Part shown: in pieces, positions 1 to 13,310 of the stretch | Numbering within the stretch: the stretch's first letter is position 1 | Layout of the letters: each line of letters begins with the position of its first letter | Assembly (NCBI RefSeq): GCF_914767665.1 | Contig: NC_059501.1 | Span: 26,450,501 to 26,514,500 of the forward strand | Source: Harmonia axyridis | Lineage: Eukaryota; Arthropoda; Insecta; Coleoptera; Coccinellidae | Direction of reading: 5' to 3' | DNA length: 64,000 bases | Program-made: the position numbers and the translations under genes | The notes under the pieces: model-generated | What the model saw: only the letters and a program-made list of their open reading frames with translations | Database searches by the model: none | What the model was told of the DNA's origin: nothing

Positions 1-1929
1 AAAAACTTCCCCGGCGTTTTTTTTCAATAACATTTGATGCCACGTGTTTCTTCGAAGCCGAAAAGGAAATAAATCGAAAAACTTACCCCCTCCTCCCCTT
101 CGCGTTACTTGCCAACTTCTCGGCTCCTGAAACAGATTTCATTGACAGGAAGCCCCAGGCCAGACGTGTTCAATTCGATGTCCTGGAAATCTGGAGAGCA
201 TTTAATTGGGTGTGCCGTGGAGAAAACCCCCCTGTACATAATTTGTAAAGGAAGTTATGCGAGCAGGTTTTGTGCACAATGAGAAGGGTCGCCGCAGCAA
301 ATCGAATTCATTTGTTAAATTGTTATTATAATACGGGGAGGGATGAAATGCGTGGGGTGGAAAATTGAATGTCTTTTATTTACCACGGTACACGGCTCAT
401 GTGAGATGGTTTGGTTAACAGCACGCCATTCTGTGTCGTGGATGATGGGAATCATGCTGGATTTTTGAGAGTGTTACTGTTGGGATTAAGTAGATTGATT
501 ATATTCATCCCTCACTCCTTCTGGATTATAAATTCAAATGTGTTATACTTGATGAATGAGTTTCAATAATACATATAAAAATCTCTTATTGTTTGTTCAA
601 TGAGAGTGGTTTGTTGAAAGTTTAAAACTAATTGGATATGGGCGATATGGCAAGATATCAAATCACATTATTAGGCAAACAATAGAAGAATTAACTGAAT
701 CTTTAAATCATATTATGAACAACTCACTCGAATACGGAATTTTCCTGAATAATTTAAAAAACCAATATCGTTTGACTCGACAGATAATTCAAGAGTTCTA
801 GTGAGAGTAACTCCAATATTCAATCAGTGAAACCAACTGATTCAATCATTAAAAGCTTCAAAGTGAAAGAAAATTGGGATAGAATATTTCCTCGTTTTGG
901 GTTGTTCTCATGTAAACCATGATATTGAGGCAGAAAACAAACAGTTAGTACAAAAGCTGATATGTCATTCGACATATCACTAAATGATGTAGTTTTTGCC
1001 GAAAAGAAAACATGTTCAGCATCATTCATATTTCGTCGATAAACCTATTGGAAGAATATGATTGATATTGTTCACCTAAGAATAGTTATGTTCATCCTCG
1101 TGTTCATCTGTCTACCACGCCTGCAGTAGGGAATTTTTTGAAAGATAAAAATTCTTAAGTTATAACCAATTTCAATTTGATCAGGCTACAAGGATAACTG
1201 GAGTGTGATTGATTTTATAATGAAATTTTGAATTGAAGACTTACCGTCAATATTTCAACCATGTGTTATATGAAATTTTTTTGTTGAAAATCACATGTTT
1301 TGAACTTTTTAAAGTACACACCCAGTATAAAAAGTGATATTAATGAATTTAGGAACTATATGTCCGAAAGTTAAAACTTTTCTGATAAATTCGGGATAGT
1401 GTACTCTGTGTGTACTGTGCAACTTAGATCTAGTCAACATGGATAGACAAAAAAAAATCTATAAAACGGCAGTTTACAGCTTCATCAATGAAATAATTGT
1501 TTTTGGAATTGAGAACTAGATGAAGGTTTATTCCTCAATCTGGCCAAAGCATTTTATTGTTCGAATAGTAAAAATAATTGGGAAAGCTAAAAACATATGA
1601 AATTCGGGACCCACATTGAAATGGATTCAGTTATAGTTCAAATTAAGGAAACAAATGATGGAAATTGAGATTATAAAAGAAGTGATTCAAATAACTATGG
1701 ATGAACTGCTTTTGGGTATACCAAAAGGAAGCATGGCTCTAAAACTTTTAAAAAAAGAAACTATATAAATATCTTGTTAATTCAGAACGTAATTATCAAG
1801 CACATAGTCGATCTGTTAACAGCCAAAATTTTGGGAAAACTTCAGAAAGCTATTATATTTATCACTACTTTACTCAATCGAATTATAGGTAGTTAGGTAT
1901 TTCTTATATTTTCACTGTCTGAAAATATG
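1..1929. other. No gene recognised
   Basis: I see no supported gene. The first 460 bases are more GC-balanced than the surroundings and look unique rather than repetitive. The rest is AT-rich with short random reading frames only. Confidence 0.6.
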
Positions 1930-3406
1930 CTGAAATAATTATGATTCCCAAACCAGACAAACTTGAACACGATGTAAGATCATATAGTCCCATAGGCATC
2001 TTACCAACTTTCGGAAAAGCTTATCTTCAGAAGATTGACTACTCCTTAAATTGCAGAAACTCTTCCCCCAGCCGTATTATCTAATATTTGACTCATATCT
2101 GATGAATGGATACTTTGCTGCAATGATAATGCTTATGCTATGGTTGCTATATCAAGCCCTTATAAAATAAAAGCAAGGATTTTGCAAGGAAATATACTGG
2201 ATCCATTGCTCTACCTATACATCTGACATTTCAGAAAATCCAATATTTATTAGAATATTATATTAGGTTGTGTTGAAAGCAAATAAACTTTATTATTATT
2301 ATATTAGCCTATTTGGCTCACGATATATCGACACTCACTAGGGATTCACGGATTGACTTGATATTCAAGCTACTCAACTTGGGCTTGACTTGAAATCAAC
2401 TCAAGTTCAAGTCAAGAAGAAATTGTTCAATGTCAAGTCAAGTATTCACTTGTCAAGTACTTGACTTGACATTGAAAAACTATTACTTCACTTGATCTTT
2501 AGTTGATTTTCAGTCAAACCCAAGTCAAGTAGCTTGAATACAGCCCCAGAAAATCTCCAAAATAATCTGATTGATTTGGGAAAGGGGTATAGTAAATAGT
2601 GATTTTCCATCAAAAGCACGAAGTTAGTACAAGTCACATTAATAAAAAAAAAGTACGTCCCCTAGTATAAATAAATGGAAATCAGTTAGGTGATAATTAA
2701 AACGAATGGAAAATACCTTGGCATCCATCTGGGCCAATGCCTCACATCGAAACCATACATTGAAGCCAAAAAGATACAAATAAAAATAAAATTCCGTCAA
2801 ATGTATTGGCTCATAGGGAGAAAATCAAAGTTGTCCCTTCAGAATAAGATACTGATCTACAAAGCAATAATAAAACTCATATGGACATAAAGTATCTAAT
2901 TCTGGGGATGTGCTCAGAAATCCAAGATCCAAATAATACGGAGACTTCAATCCAAAATCCTACGCTCGATAACAGATGCGCCATGTTATGTACCCCACTT
3001 CTCCCTACACCATATATTCTTTTTGGGTATGAAAATCACCTGTGTGTATTCCTTTGTGAATAAATAAATAATGATTCATTATGATGATATAGTATATCCA
3101 AAGTCACTTGAACTAGTCCATAAAAAATCTTGGCCATAGATGACCCTTTCAAGTGGATACCGCGATCTGTTATATACCGTGGTTTATTTGAAAGTATTGT
3201 TAGACAATAAATTCACTGGCTCTCAAGAAATTTCTGGAAATTTCGACAAACCTTGTATAATCGAAATATTCATCTTCCTCCAGGTGACTTTGGATACCAT
3301 TAAAAAATCAAAACAAGGACATGACAACAGCCTCATAGACCAACTGGCTCAGAGCCCATTAAACAAAAGAAGATTACTACGAACTAGGCGATTTGAACTT
3401 ATTTGA
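1930..3406 (+). pseudogene. Jockey-like LINE reverse transcriptase relic
   Basis: Decayed non-LTR reverse transcriptase with many stops and frameshifts. In order I see an RT fingers-like stretch near 1940-2030 (MIPKPDK...SYSPIGILPT), a motif resembling QGS-LGPLLY near 2185-2220 (LQGNILDPLLYLYI), and a degraded catalytic box near 2310-2340 (AYLAHDISTL, where a YADD-type motif is expected). A hairpin insertion follows. Coding similarity resumes at 2550 (ENLQNNLIDLGKG) and continues through KYLGIHL at 2708-2730 and FRQMYWLIGRKSKLSLQNKI near 2795-2845 to a Jockey-like C-terminus near 3330-3406 (LNKRRLLRTRRFELI). Intact RTs of this kind copy LINE RNA at a nicked target. The copy is dead. Assignment to Jockey rather than a sister clade is by motif feel only. 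Confidence 0.75.
2362..2540. repeat. Hairpin element inserted in the Jockey-like relic
   Basis: An inverted repeat of about 40 bp (2362-2401 against 2501-2540, a few mismatches) encloses a second, perfect 19-bp inverted repeat beginning TTCAATGTCAAGTCAAGTA (about 2428-2478). The unit CAAGTCAAG and its reverse complement recur throughout. RT-like coding sequence is recognisable on both sides, so this is a later insertion of a short foldback or MITE-like element. The same CAAGTACTTGA style of sequence recurs at 40640-40830 beside a hAT relic, so a hAT origin is possible. Confidence 0.65.
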
Positions 3407-3489
3407 AGTATTGTACAGGAGTATATTGATAACTGCTTCATGTTAATTCACGGAAAATCACATTTACCTAATACTTGTAGATTGTAAAT

Positions 3490-3640
3490 TACTCATAAGA
3501 ATAGCCCGAGAACAAAAACTAATCGAAAAAAAAGACGTAGGAAGACCAAGGAAAAGATGGTTGGAAAGTTGTGTCTCCACTTCAATAGAGACGCCGTTAT
3601 GACTTGAAGAGGAAGAAGAAGAAGAAGATTGTAAATTTCA
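3490..3640 (+). pseudogene. RTE-like LINE 3' tail fragment
   Basis: A short stretch translates to GRPRKRWLESC, the basic tail seen at the end of RTE-type reverse transcriptases. It is followed within 60 bases by a GAA/AAG trinucleotide run at 3610-3630, as RTE 3' ends often have. It ends abruptly on both sides. It could be chance, but the motif and the terminal trinucleotide repeat together support the call. Confidence 0.4.
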
Positions 3641-4904
3641 ATAAATGAGTCTAATGAAATGAAGATTTTACGAGATGATAGAATAGGTATTTTAATTGTC
3701 ACACTGTCCCATTTCATTTTCATGTAACTAATTTAGGATTAATGTGATTTGAAATAAAGAGCTATCAATATTATTAATTTCTTTCAGAATCAGTGGTGTG
3801 TCTAGATCTTGAGGGTAGAAACTGCTCTAATTTTTTTGACGGCTGAAACACTTCAATATTAGTCTAGTTTTAGATATTTCCACTAACCTTTCTTTCGGAA
3901 GATTCTTTATTTAGCGCTTGGTTCCAAATACTAATGAAACAAAACAGAGAAATATCTTTGATGCTTACCGCATACAAAACATACAAAGCTATGATGGCGT
4001 TTATAATTATTTCTTCCTGATTGCGACACTTAACCATTAGAGAACTAATCACAGAGTTTCAATTCGAATGAGAAAAGCAGTCAGAACGTTGATGATAAAT
4101 CACTCTCGTTTCCACGTGCAAAACTTCAGGCGGAAGCCTAGGAATTCCTATTCATAACCGAGTTGTTTTTGTATACCTACAACATTAATTTTCCCCCTTG
4201 GCTTCGATGTGCCGCTTAGAGCCGGGAAGCTTCCGGAAGCTGGAATAGTTTCCGCATTTTGCAACAAACTTGGCGCATATCATTAAATCCGGTACCTACG
4301 CCGTACTGTCCGTTCTCAACTAGGAAATTAAAGTTTTGAGACCACTTACCAGTCGAGGAAGCGAGTTTGGCCAGCAATAATTTCGACAAACCGTAGACTG
4401 TAGGGCAATTTTATCGTAAGCATAGGGCACTAACGTTTTATGGGCGTAACTTGGGATATAAAACTTCGGGAATTTCGGGCGATAAAGCTGATTCTCATTA
4501 CTGTGAAAAAGTTGCGATTTCAGAGAACGTTTCACGGCTTCATTATTAATATGTAAATATGGTGGTGAGTGAATAGGTGTGGTGCGAACGTTTCCACAGG
4601 AATAAATATCGGGTTATTATGATGCAAGCTGTGAGGGGTTTTATGGGGCTTTTCTCGAGGTATCTTGATAAAAGTTGAAAATGAAGAGTGTTTCGAATAA
4701 AGGTAGATTCATGTATCTCATAATGATCGTTTTCTCTGTGTTGATAATCGTTTTGATTCAGTTCCGATGAGTTTGTGGGTAGATGTCGTCAATTTGATTA
4801 TTTGAAATTCATAGTTTTTTGTCATTAACAGATTTAGTCAAAAAATTCATCGCAACGTAACAATAGTTCTTCGCAAAATTGCAAATAGCGGTCTTGATCA
4901 TTTA
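3641..4904. other. No gene recognised; unique-looking DNA
   Basis: No gene seen. The part at about 4090-4560 is less AT-rich and looks single-copy within the window, so it may be host regulatory or intronic DNA. No splice-bounded exon could be supported. Confidence 0.5.
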
Positions 4905-5692
4905 TTTATTTTTATTTATAATAAAAAAAAATAAATAATAACTACACCATTCTACAGCCTAGGACAATTACAGAATGGGAAAACAAATATACAAGAAATG
5001 AAACTTAAAAGTTATATACTGAAAACAAAGAACATAATAAAACCCAAGACAAATCAAATAGAGCCAGGCTTGAGCGAAAAAAAAAACTCATTGAGAAAAA
5101 AGCTCACGCCTAACTACCCACTGTGAAGCAGTGAACCCAGAATAGCCCTCCTTATATCAGATTGATTACAATGAAAAATATCAACAATATGCTGGATGGT
5201 CATGTTGTCATGACATATACGAAACAGGGGCGGAAAAAGAAGAAAGTTAGAGCGTGGAAAAGGTAGATAAAATGTAGTTGGGCTGCGTACAGGCAGTCTC
5301 GGAACATAAAGATCAACTAGTGTTAGCAAATAGGGTGAATGAGTGAAATAGATTTCTAAGAAAGAGTATACCTAAGTAGGTACGACGCCGCTCTGAGGAA
5401 TCAACTTGGAATCTACTCAACAACTGATCATGTGGTACACCACGGTTTGGATAAACACCATCAAGCCTAAAACGTACTTCAAGAATCGCTTCTGTATATT
5501 TTCCAAACCTCTGATGTGTACATTATACCCAGGGCTCCAGACCACACATCCATACTCAAACTTTGACCTCACAAGCGCATTGAATAAAACAAAATATGCC
5601 CTGCATCCCAGAACCATCCTGAATTTCTCATGATGAAACCTAGAGTCTTGAAGCCACTCGAAACAATAGTACGCACATGGGACATGAAGCAA
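4905..5692 (-). pseudogene. LINE reverse transcriptase C-terminal fragment
   Basis: Two minus-strand pieces read as the end of a non-LTR ORF2. At 5417-5692 the protein contains LVRSKFEYGCVVWSPGYNVH and ENIQKRFLKYVLG, the thumb/C-terminal region after the RT core. At 5114-5329 it continues with LPVRSPTTFYLPFPRSN, FRICHDN and VDIFHCNQSDIRR. These resemble the C-terminus of the plus-strand relic at 55845-57248 (FYMPTPRTN, LDIFNCSILNIRS), so both belong to one family. The 3' end is an AAATAAA-rich tail near 4905-4945, also like the other copy. It is 5'-truncated and frameshifted. Confidence 0.75.
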
Positions 5693-5699
5693 AGTCTCT

Positions 5700-7808
5700 G
5701 ATCGAACAGAATCTTCGTTTATTTCGTGAATCAGTTGAATTTTGTAAAGATGATAGTTCTCTTCAACTTTGCGACAAAAAAGTAGTCCAAGTTATGATTT
5801 AGGGCTAGCAATCTTTAAGAAAGATATGGATTTTCTTTAGTTTCAACCCAATACGTTTAAGATGGAATACCACCACGTGAATGCTCAGTTCAAAGTGAAA
5901 TTATAGATTTTTCCTCTTATAGTTATAACCACCGATTTTTATGGGGTTTTCACATAATGTCTTCAAACAAACTATTATTATTTCTGCTTTGTAAAATGAC
6001 AATATTTTTAATTTGTGAATGAAAAAAAATGTGGGCAACTTTTCACAAAAGAATTGATGATATTATATTGAATGTACAAAGCACTGATATATTTTTTTAA
6101 TATTATTGAAAAACACCTAAAAAAAATCATTACAAAAGAGGTATATATATTCTTCTGAGAAAATAATCGACTGTCGTACAGTGCTGCGTCTGCAATTACT
6201 CAAAGTTGTTTTTAAGGAGTAAAATTTAAGAGAATTTGATTTTGTTACATCCGCTAAATGTGAGACAGATATCATAACGAAAATTGCGAAACAGTGCGGA
6301 AACAATTTGTTTTTGTTACACACACATATCGGTCAGTTCCAAATGGTTGACAGATAGCAATTTGAGATTAATAAAGATTTTTTCTGAGGACGTTTAATTT
6401 TTATTTCTTACAGTGAATTGGTTATTGCCTGGAAAAAAACATTATCTATGGTAGAATTTTTTTAAAACATCATATTCAGTTAAATTGCACCATCTAATAA
6501 ATCAGAAAAAAAAATTATGACTTCACACTGTAAAAATTCATAACGTAATAGCTAAATTTTCATTCCATAAGGTGGTTAATTAAAACTTAATGTCGACATG
6601 TTCGATCGTTTTTCTCAAAAACGTTCAATAACGCAGTTATGAATTTATTTTGTTCCTTAGTTCAAGTAACCAACAATTGTGAATGATTGTCTATCAATTC
6701 ATTAATTATTATTATTAACTAATGTCAGTCAATCGTAAAGTTAGAACCATCAAATTGAACCACCCATAGAGTAAAAAATATCCACTACAGGCGATGAATC
6801 GAGTTACCAATATCGAATTATTTGAAGAAAATATCATTTTTTTTGAGGTTGATCCTTGAGACACCAGGTATAGTGCGCACACTTACTTTCAATAATAAAA
6901 ACTAGAAATGCTTAAAATTTTAAATAACAAATTAGCACCATCTGTACGCAGGTAGAGTTCGTGGTATTTTCATATTGGTAATTGATGACACAAATATCTG
7001 CTCAACATCAAAAACAAACATTCAGGAAATTGAATGCGGTATTTGCTCGTCAAACAGAAACACATTAAATTGAATCTTAACATTTATTATGTTTGAATAA
7101 GATACTAGGAATACGTGGACGGAATCTTGAAATTATTTATTTTGTACCTTCGTCCGCGATGTTAAAAGTTTCATCGGAAACCCCTTGGTCCTAAGTGTTT
7201 GTCGAAAGGTTGAAGTCGAGAAAAGTTTACTTTCGATAATTACTTCTGTCTGGTGTTCAGTTTTCTATGGCGCGTAGAATGACTCAGTCGTTTGGTCCAC
7301 AATAAAAACAAGTTAATTGCTTCGGTGTTATTATTCTACGTTGGAAACACTTGCTGAGAGAGCAGTAAACGTCCAAATGTTCCTCTTCATTACGCGCTTT
7401 ATTCACTTTCATCGTCTTTCACCTGAATAATGGGATATATTGAAAAATCTTTATGAATGACTCCTGAGCCATACTATTTTTTGAACGTGTTTTTCATGAC
7501 CAAGTACTTATTCACTTATTTGAAATTTTTACGCCCTCGTTTCTGTGCGCATATCATTTCGACACAATTTATTCTGTGGTGCTGAAAAGTCCTAGAGAAT
7601 ACGATACGTTTGAGGTCTGTATGTTACAGCCATCTGAATTTTAGTTTTTCTAATAACTGAAAGAATGCTGATGTCATCGAATTGAAATTTCGTAGTGATT
7701 TGAACAATAATGATAAAAAGCTTTATGAACAATTTTGAGGATATCTCGCATATGACAAATAAATCTTTTCGAAAAGTTAGATATCCCATAACTTATTTCA
7801 TGTCGATA
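5700..7808. other. No gene; old repeat resembling 43.76-44.68 kb
   Basis: AT-rich without a supported gene. About 6500-6660 shares phrases with the flanks of the fold-back repeat at 43.76-44.68 kb (for example AACGCAGTTATGAATTT), so it is an older dispersed repeat. Confidence 0.45.
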
Positions 7809-7810
7809 TA

Positions 7811-9917
7811 CAGGGTGAGTGTTTGACTTGTACATATATTTCAACCGAAGATTCCTGAGGTCAAAAGAAACACTTTTTTCCTTTATAGTTTTTTCCGATT
7901 CGGCCTGGTTACAAAGATACAGGCTGTTGAAAATCGATAAAAAAATGTGATTTTCAGCTATATCTCGTAAATGGTTCTATTGAAGGAAATAATTTTTGGA
8001 ATATAGCTTTTCCTTGATATGATACATCTTCTCCGAACACAAGATTCCCTACACATCTTTCAGTTTCTTCATTATGAACATTACATCACATAAAAATACC
8101 AGAAATTCGAAGAACCCAACTCTTAAAAGTAATTTGAACGTTCATTGAACAATACTTGGCTAATTTGAAAAATAAAAGTATTTTTCATATTTTCTCGTAC
8201 AAAGCGCCTTTTTCGAGTAACTTGATCTTAAAAAAAAAAAATTATCTGTGAAATTCTAAAAATTGGGTACTTTGGCTAAATGCAACTCTGTTCTGTTGTG
8301 GAAAAAAAACCACAGAAATGAATATTTACTATGATGTCATGTCTCAGATTTTAGAATTGAAGTACTAGCCAACTTAGTTTGAAAATGAAGTTATTTGAAT
8401 AAGCTCACCTCAACTCTTCTATTTGATTACAAATTACTGAGCTTTGACACAGCTCTTATAATAAGAAGATACTTCATTAAAACCAACATTCTATTTTGAA
8501 AAGTCCAGATTTCCCATAAAGCCCATGTTTAAAAAAGTTTTCACAAAATAGTCCCATTATAATGACACTGCAGTCAATATCCCACTAAAGACTGCTGCTA
8601 TCGAACAATACTGTATTCTTCGAGGGTCATTCAAACTCACATCGAATATACCACTAAGTACATACTAGACAAATTTTCATGTGATTGAGATTGAATACTT
8701 TTATTCTTTGGCTATTCCATAAATTCATCCTAGAGCCTATGATTGACATACTTCCAAGAGTGCCATAATTGTTTTAATATGAAAACAAATAGGTGAGTTG
8801 AAAGAAACAGGATATTCAACTGTGGATATTTATATTGAATACTTCTCATTTATTTTCAATGGCAAAATCAAGATGAATCAAGTAGTAGAGTTGGCTATAA
8901 TGTAGGTACATATTATAAAACAAATTTGATTACAAGTGGAGTCTAACATTTTCCATTGATTACAGAGCCATAAAACTTCATTTCCATATTTCCACACTGA
9001 TGGCTCCAAAAATATTGAAGCAGATCATTATTTTTATTTTTATGAGATAGTTGGAACAAATCAAATGCTTCATTTCATAAAGGAATTACTTTCTATCAGA
9101 ATGCACACTTATTTATTTTGTATCTACACAATTATTTTGGAAATTGTTTTTAAATTTCTCGAAAATATGTATGGAACTTCAATATTTTGTTGGGATTCTT
9201 CAAATCTTCGATGATTTTCATTTCATGCTAACATAATATCAAATATCATAATAACAACAGTGTAATCTGTAAATGAATATTTTAGGTTAGAACATAGATT
9301 ATTCGAACAGCTCTGTTTAAATTTGCAACACTCGAAATTTGAGGTTCAAATTTAAAACCACAGACTACTAGTCTGTGTTAGAACTTTTACAGATGAATAT
9401 TATAAATTTAAGAATGTGAGGTTAAATGGCAATTCTTTTACGAAATGAAATAAACAACGATGTATTATAAATGCGATATAATAAATGAATGGATATGAAT
9501 TATGAATATCAGAGCTAAGCTAATATGGGTGGTAGCGAGCTCAATTCGTTATGATTATCGAAAATGAAATAGAAAATCAAGAAAAAAATATTTAATCTAT
9601 ATCGTCAATGAAATTGGGATAACTCATTTATTGTATTATAAATACTACTTTGGTCAACAAATGGAATGTTAAAAGTGAGTTTATGATGGTTTTTCCGATT
9701 TAGTAGCTTATTTCCAAGGTTCAAATTGTATATCTTATACTTGCGAAAACTTCAGTGTTCCGGTTACCAGAGGTGAATTAGCTCATTATGAAAATTTAAA
9801 ATGACTATATCTTTTTAACAGGGCCGAATCGGAAAAAAATGGTAAATGAAAAAAGTGTTTCTTTTGACCTCAAGAATCTTCGGTTAAAATATATGTACAA
9901 GTCAAAGACCCACCCTG
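7811..9917. mobile_element. 2.1-kb non-autonomous TIR element, copy 1
   Basis: The ends are long inverted repeats of about 100 bp: 7811 starts CAGGGTGAGTGTTTGACTTG, and the reverse complement of the right end starts CAGGGTGGGTCTTTGACTTG. Both run into a shared TTCCGATTCGGCC block. A TA dinucleotide flanks each end (7809-7810, 9918-9919), as for Tc1/mariner target duplications. No transposase or other long frame lies inside, so it would depend on a transposase in trans. A second, truncated copy sits at 15478-17225. Confidence 0.8.
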
Positions 9918-11345
9918 TATCTCTTGTATGTTCTTTATCAAAAAAAATATATATATTTCTGGATATTATCAATTCAGCTCCTGAGTCTATGTAATCAATG
10001 ACATTGACATGACACTTTGAAATATTCCTAGAGACAATTTTCAATCAAATGCTAACACATGCAATAAAAAATATGACAGTTATTGAAACATAATTTTTGG
10101 AATTTGTTATCAATTCTTCTAAATTGATAAGTGTTTTTTTTTAACATCCTGTACAGTTTTGGTCCAAACTGCAAACAGTCTTATAATATAACGTCTTTGA
10201 ATCCTATTAACTCATAAACCGTTGAGTTTTTACCCAAGATATGGCATATTGTCGAAATTGCCGTCAAAAAAGCTATCTGTAATATACTGGGTGTGCCATT
10301 TGAAATAAGGAAGTAGTAGTCTGTTTCCGGTATAACCAGTAGAGATAGTAAAGATCTGAAAATATTTTAGAGAGAAAGATCATTATCTCAAACCCCAATA
10401 TGCAAATTTTGAGCTCAAGATTATGATTAGTATTCTATAAACGTATGATAATCTATCCCGGTGAATCACCCTATATGACATCGGTCTTTAACTAACCAAA
10501 TACTTTCTGAAAAATAATCCACATTTGTACCATAGAAGCTCTTGTCAGACATAAGAAAGTCTAAAATTTGATGTTAAAACATGCTAAAATTAAAAACCAA
10601 TTGACATTACTTAGACGTTGGCGTTGTAAACAAATATTGAAGAAAAGATTTGAACTGTATTTATCTTGAAATTGCCTCTATCATATTAAAGGGACGAAAT
10701 GTAAACAAAATTCAGATCAAAAAAGAGAAAACTATGACACGTATCGTACTGTAGAATACAGACATGATGCAAACGAAATTCGTTACATAAATAGAATTGC
10801 AGCAATGACATCTTTCGACTTACAAACTTTCAATTCATGCTATCAACTGCACTCCAGAAAATGAAAAACAAATGATTTATTTCCTAGTCGACAAAATAAT
10901 AGCCCAGGACAAGAACATCGGTTCCAGGCACTATAATAAAACGTGTGTGGAGCAAATGCACATTTAAAAACCTATTAGTCCAGACCATTAGGGAATACTA
11001 GCAGCTGTTGGTTCATTACAGCATAAGATTATTCCATAATGAATTTCAATGAAAAAAATAGCATGTCCTGTGAATATTAGTACTCGTAATTGGATTGAAA
11101 CTGAATAGGCAAGTTTCTAGTAATAACGCGTTTAAAAGTTGTTTTGCCTGTTCTGTTGAAAAATTCATTTCCTATCTGTTTATTATACAGGGTGTCGGAC
11201 AATAACGAAACGATATAGATTTAGATTTTAGCATAATTATTAATCATATTATCTAATAAAATATTCGATGTATGAATTATTCAATACCAGTTCTCAGAAT
11301 ACTGCATGTAGATTTTTCCTTATTCATTTTTAGATATTATAACTA
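9918..11345. other. No gene; a CAGGGTG-type terminus at 11188
   Basis: No gene is supported. A TA-CAGGGTG element terminus occurs at about 11188 without an obvious partner. The last 75 bases (11271-11345) reappear directly before the second DD41D transposon at 17228-17305. Confidence 0.5.
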
Positions 11346-11346
11346 A

Positions 11347-12141
11347 AGGGTGTTTTTTTTAGAGCTATAAAACTTTAAATTGCAATAAAACACCGATTGA
11401 TTATTCGATTGACATGAATTTTATTTATCCGCAAGATAATCTTGTGGCATTACATTTTAAATATGATTTCTGGCATATGACCGCTCCACGGCTGGCTCGG
11501 ATGTAGTCCAATCTGGACGTCCAATTTTCGATGACTTTTTCCAACATTTGTGGCCGTATATCGGCAATAACACGGCGAATGTTGTCTTCCAAATGGTCAA
11601 GGGTTTGTGGCTTATCCGCATAGACCAATGACTTTACATAGCCCCACAGAAAGTAGTCTAGCGGTGTTAAATCACAAGATCTTGGAGGCCAATTCACAGG
11701 TCCAAAACGTGAAATTAGGCGGTCACCAAACGTGTCTTTCAATAAATCGATTGTGGTACGAGCTGTGTGACATGTTGCACCGTCTTATTGGAACCACAGC
11801 TCCTGGACATCATGGTTGTTCAATTCAGGAATGAAAAAGTTAGTAATCATGGCTCTATACCGATCACCATCGACTGTAACGTTCTGGCCATCATCGTTTC
11901 TGAAGAAGTAAGGACCAATGATTCCACCAGCCCATAAAGCGCACCAAACAGTCAGTTTTTCTGGATATAACGGTGTTTCGACATACACTTGAGGATTAGT
12001 TTCATTCCAAATGCGGCAGTTTTGTTTGTTGACGAAGCCATTCAACCAGAAGTGAGCTTCATCGCTAAACAAAATAAAATGAACGTAGTGCGCGATACGT
12101 ATTCCGCATAGAACCATTATTTTCAAAATAAAATTGCAATT
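11347..12141 (-). pseudogene. DD41D-type Tc1/mariner transposase, copy 1 (broken)
   Basis: Minus-strand relative of the element at 17306-18260. It begins with the same terminal AGGGTGTTTTTTTTAGAGC at 11347. The protein includes SDEAHFWLNGFVNKQNCRIW (first Asp) and, after a stop that replaces the second Gln of LWFQQDG near 11790, PPRSCDLTPLDYFLWGYVKS (third Asp). A small indel near 11490 shifts the frame of the last residues. The block that in copy 2 encodes the part up to VLCGIRIAHYVH is present, but upstream sequence diverges from copy 2 at about 12141 and no N-terminal DNA-binding domain is recognisable. The copy is inactive. Confidence 0.8.
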
Positions 12142-12179
12142 AAAATTTTTCCTGTCAATATACTGGCGAGCAGACAAAA

Positions 12180-13230
12180 ACAGGTCATTTGATCATTGCT
12201 GTTCAATTACCTTTCTTCCTTAAAATATTTGTGGGAATCATAAAATGATATTTCTGAAATATTAGGGAAAAGAGAATTCCCCAAACAAAAATCAAAATTT
12301 TTATTCGATTTGTATAAAAAAAATATCTTAGTTTTTTAACGAATCAAAAACTTCAAAATTAAAAAAATTATCCTAACTGTGAAAATTTCAATATTAGTAT
12401 GACGTGTGACTCCCTAGCTTCCAAACTTCTTCGCATTCTCGTAAAATGAGCCTTCATTTTAGGCATTGATTATTTTTTAAGATTTGAATGGAAAATTTTG
12501 CAATGATTCATTATTACCACTGTTCAGTAATTCCCTAACATTTATCATTTAAAATAATCTCAACATGGCCGCGTTAAACGGAGGAAATAATTCAATAATT
12601 CAATCATTCACAAAAATTTGTCAAGCTATAACTCATTCATATGCAAATGAAACCTCCAAAAATCATGGGTATAAATTCTGGAGGAAAAATACTTGGAAGA
12701 GAGCCATTCGCTTCTGAATGCGAAATTGAGAATAATATAATTGGGTAGTATTTGTTCCAGTAATTTATTTCATATGGTCGCTCGACTATAACATTCGTTT
12801 TAGTAGTGAACTGAACGCTCCGTAAGATTTAATATTTTGGCAAACAATATGCCAAATTCCGATGGTCTATTATGACGTCTGAACGGCATTTTGATGGAAG
12901 AAATCGATAAAGAGACTGACGTTATTTCAGTAGTTTCTTTACGTTTACTCATTTGCTTATTTACACCTAAAAATTTAAATTCTCACAGTTTAACATTGAG
13001 TAAGACTCATTTAAGATGGTCATTATAAAACAGTCCAAGGATATTTCCATAAGTATGAGTATTTTCGTACAATTTTCATTTTCTTCACCTCCTACAGCGG
13101 GGTTACAACCCCGTCAAGAATCTCAAATGATCTTAGGGGGTCTAGTGGTACATCTTTTTGTTTTTGATTCTGTTGAAATTGCTTATCATTTGTTTATGGA
13201 TAGTTATCAAATTCTTATTCAATGTTTTTT
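12180..13230. other. No gene recognised
   Basis: AT-rich sequence without a supportable gene or terminal repeat. Overlapping short frames at 13016-13230 run into the U6-derived segment and look fortuitous. Confidence 0.5.
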
Positions 13231-13232
13231 TG

Positions 13233-13310
13233 AAAATTGGGACGAATCAGAGAAGATTAGCATGGCCCCTGCGTAAGGATTACACGCAAAATCGTGAAGC
13301 ATTCTACATT
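13233..13310 (+). pseudogene. U6 snRNA pseudogene, 5'-truncated
   Basis: Seventy-eight bases match U6 spliceosomal RNA from the AAAATTGG region to its 3' end. They include GAGAAGATTAGCATGGCCCC and ACACGCAAAATCGTGAAGC, with roughly seven substitutions (for example GCGTAAGGATTACACG where GCGCAAGGATGACACG is usual). U6 pairs with U4 and U2 and forms the spliceosome catalytic core. Here the 5' stem-loop is absent, no TATA/PSE promoter is evident, and the usual T-run is replaced at 13311 by LINE coding sequence. It is a retrocopy rather than a gene, and its fusion to a LINE suggests template switching. Confidence 0.9.
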
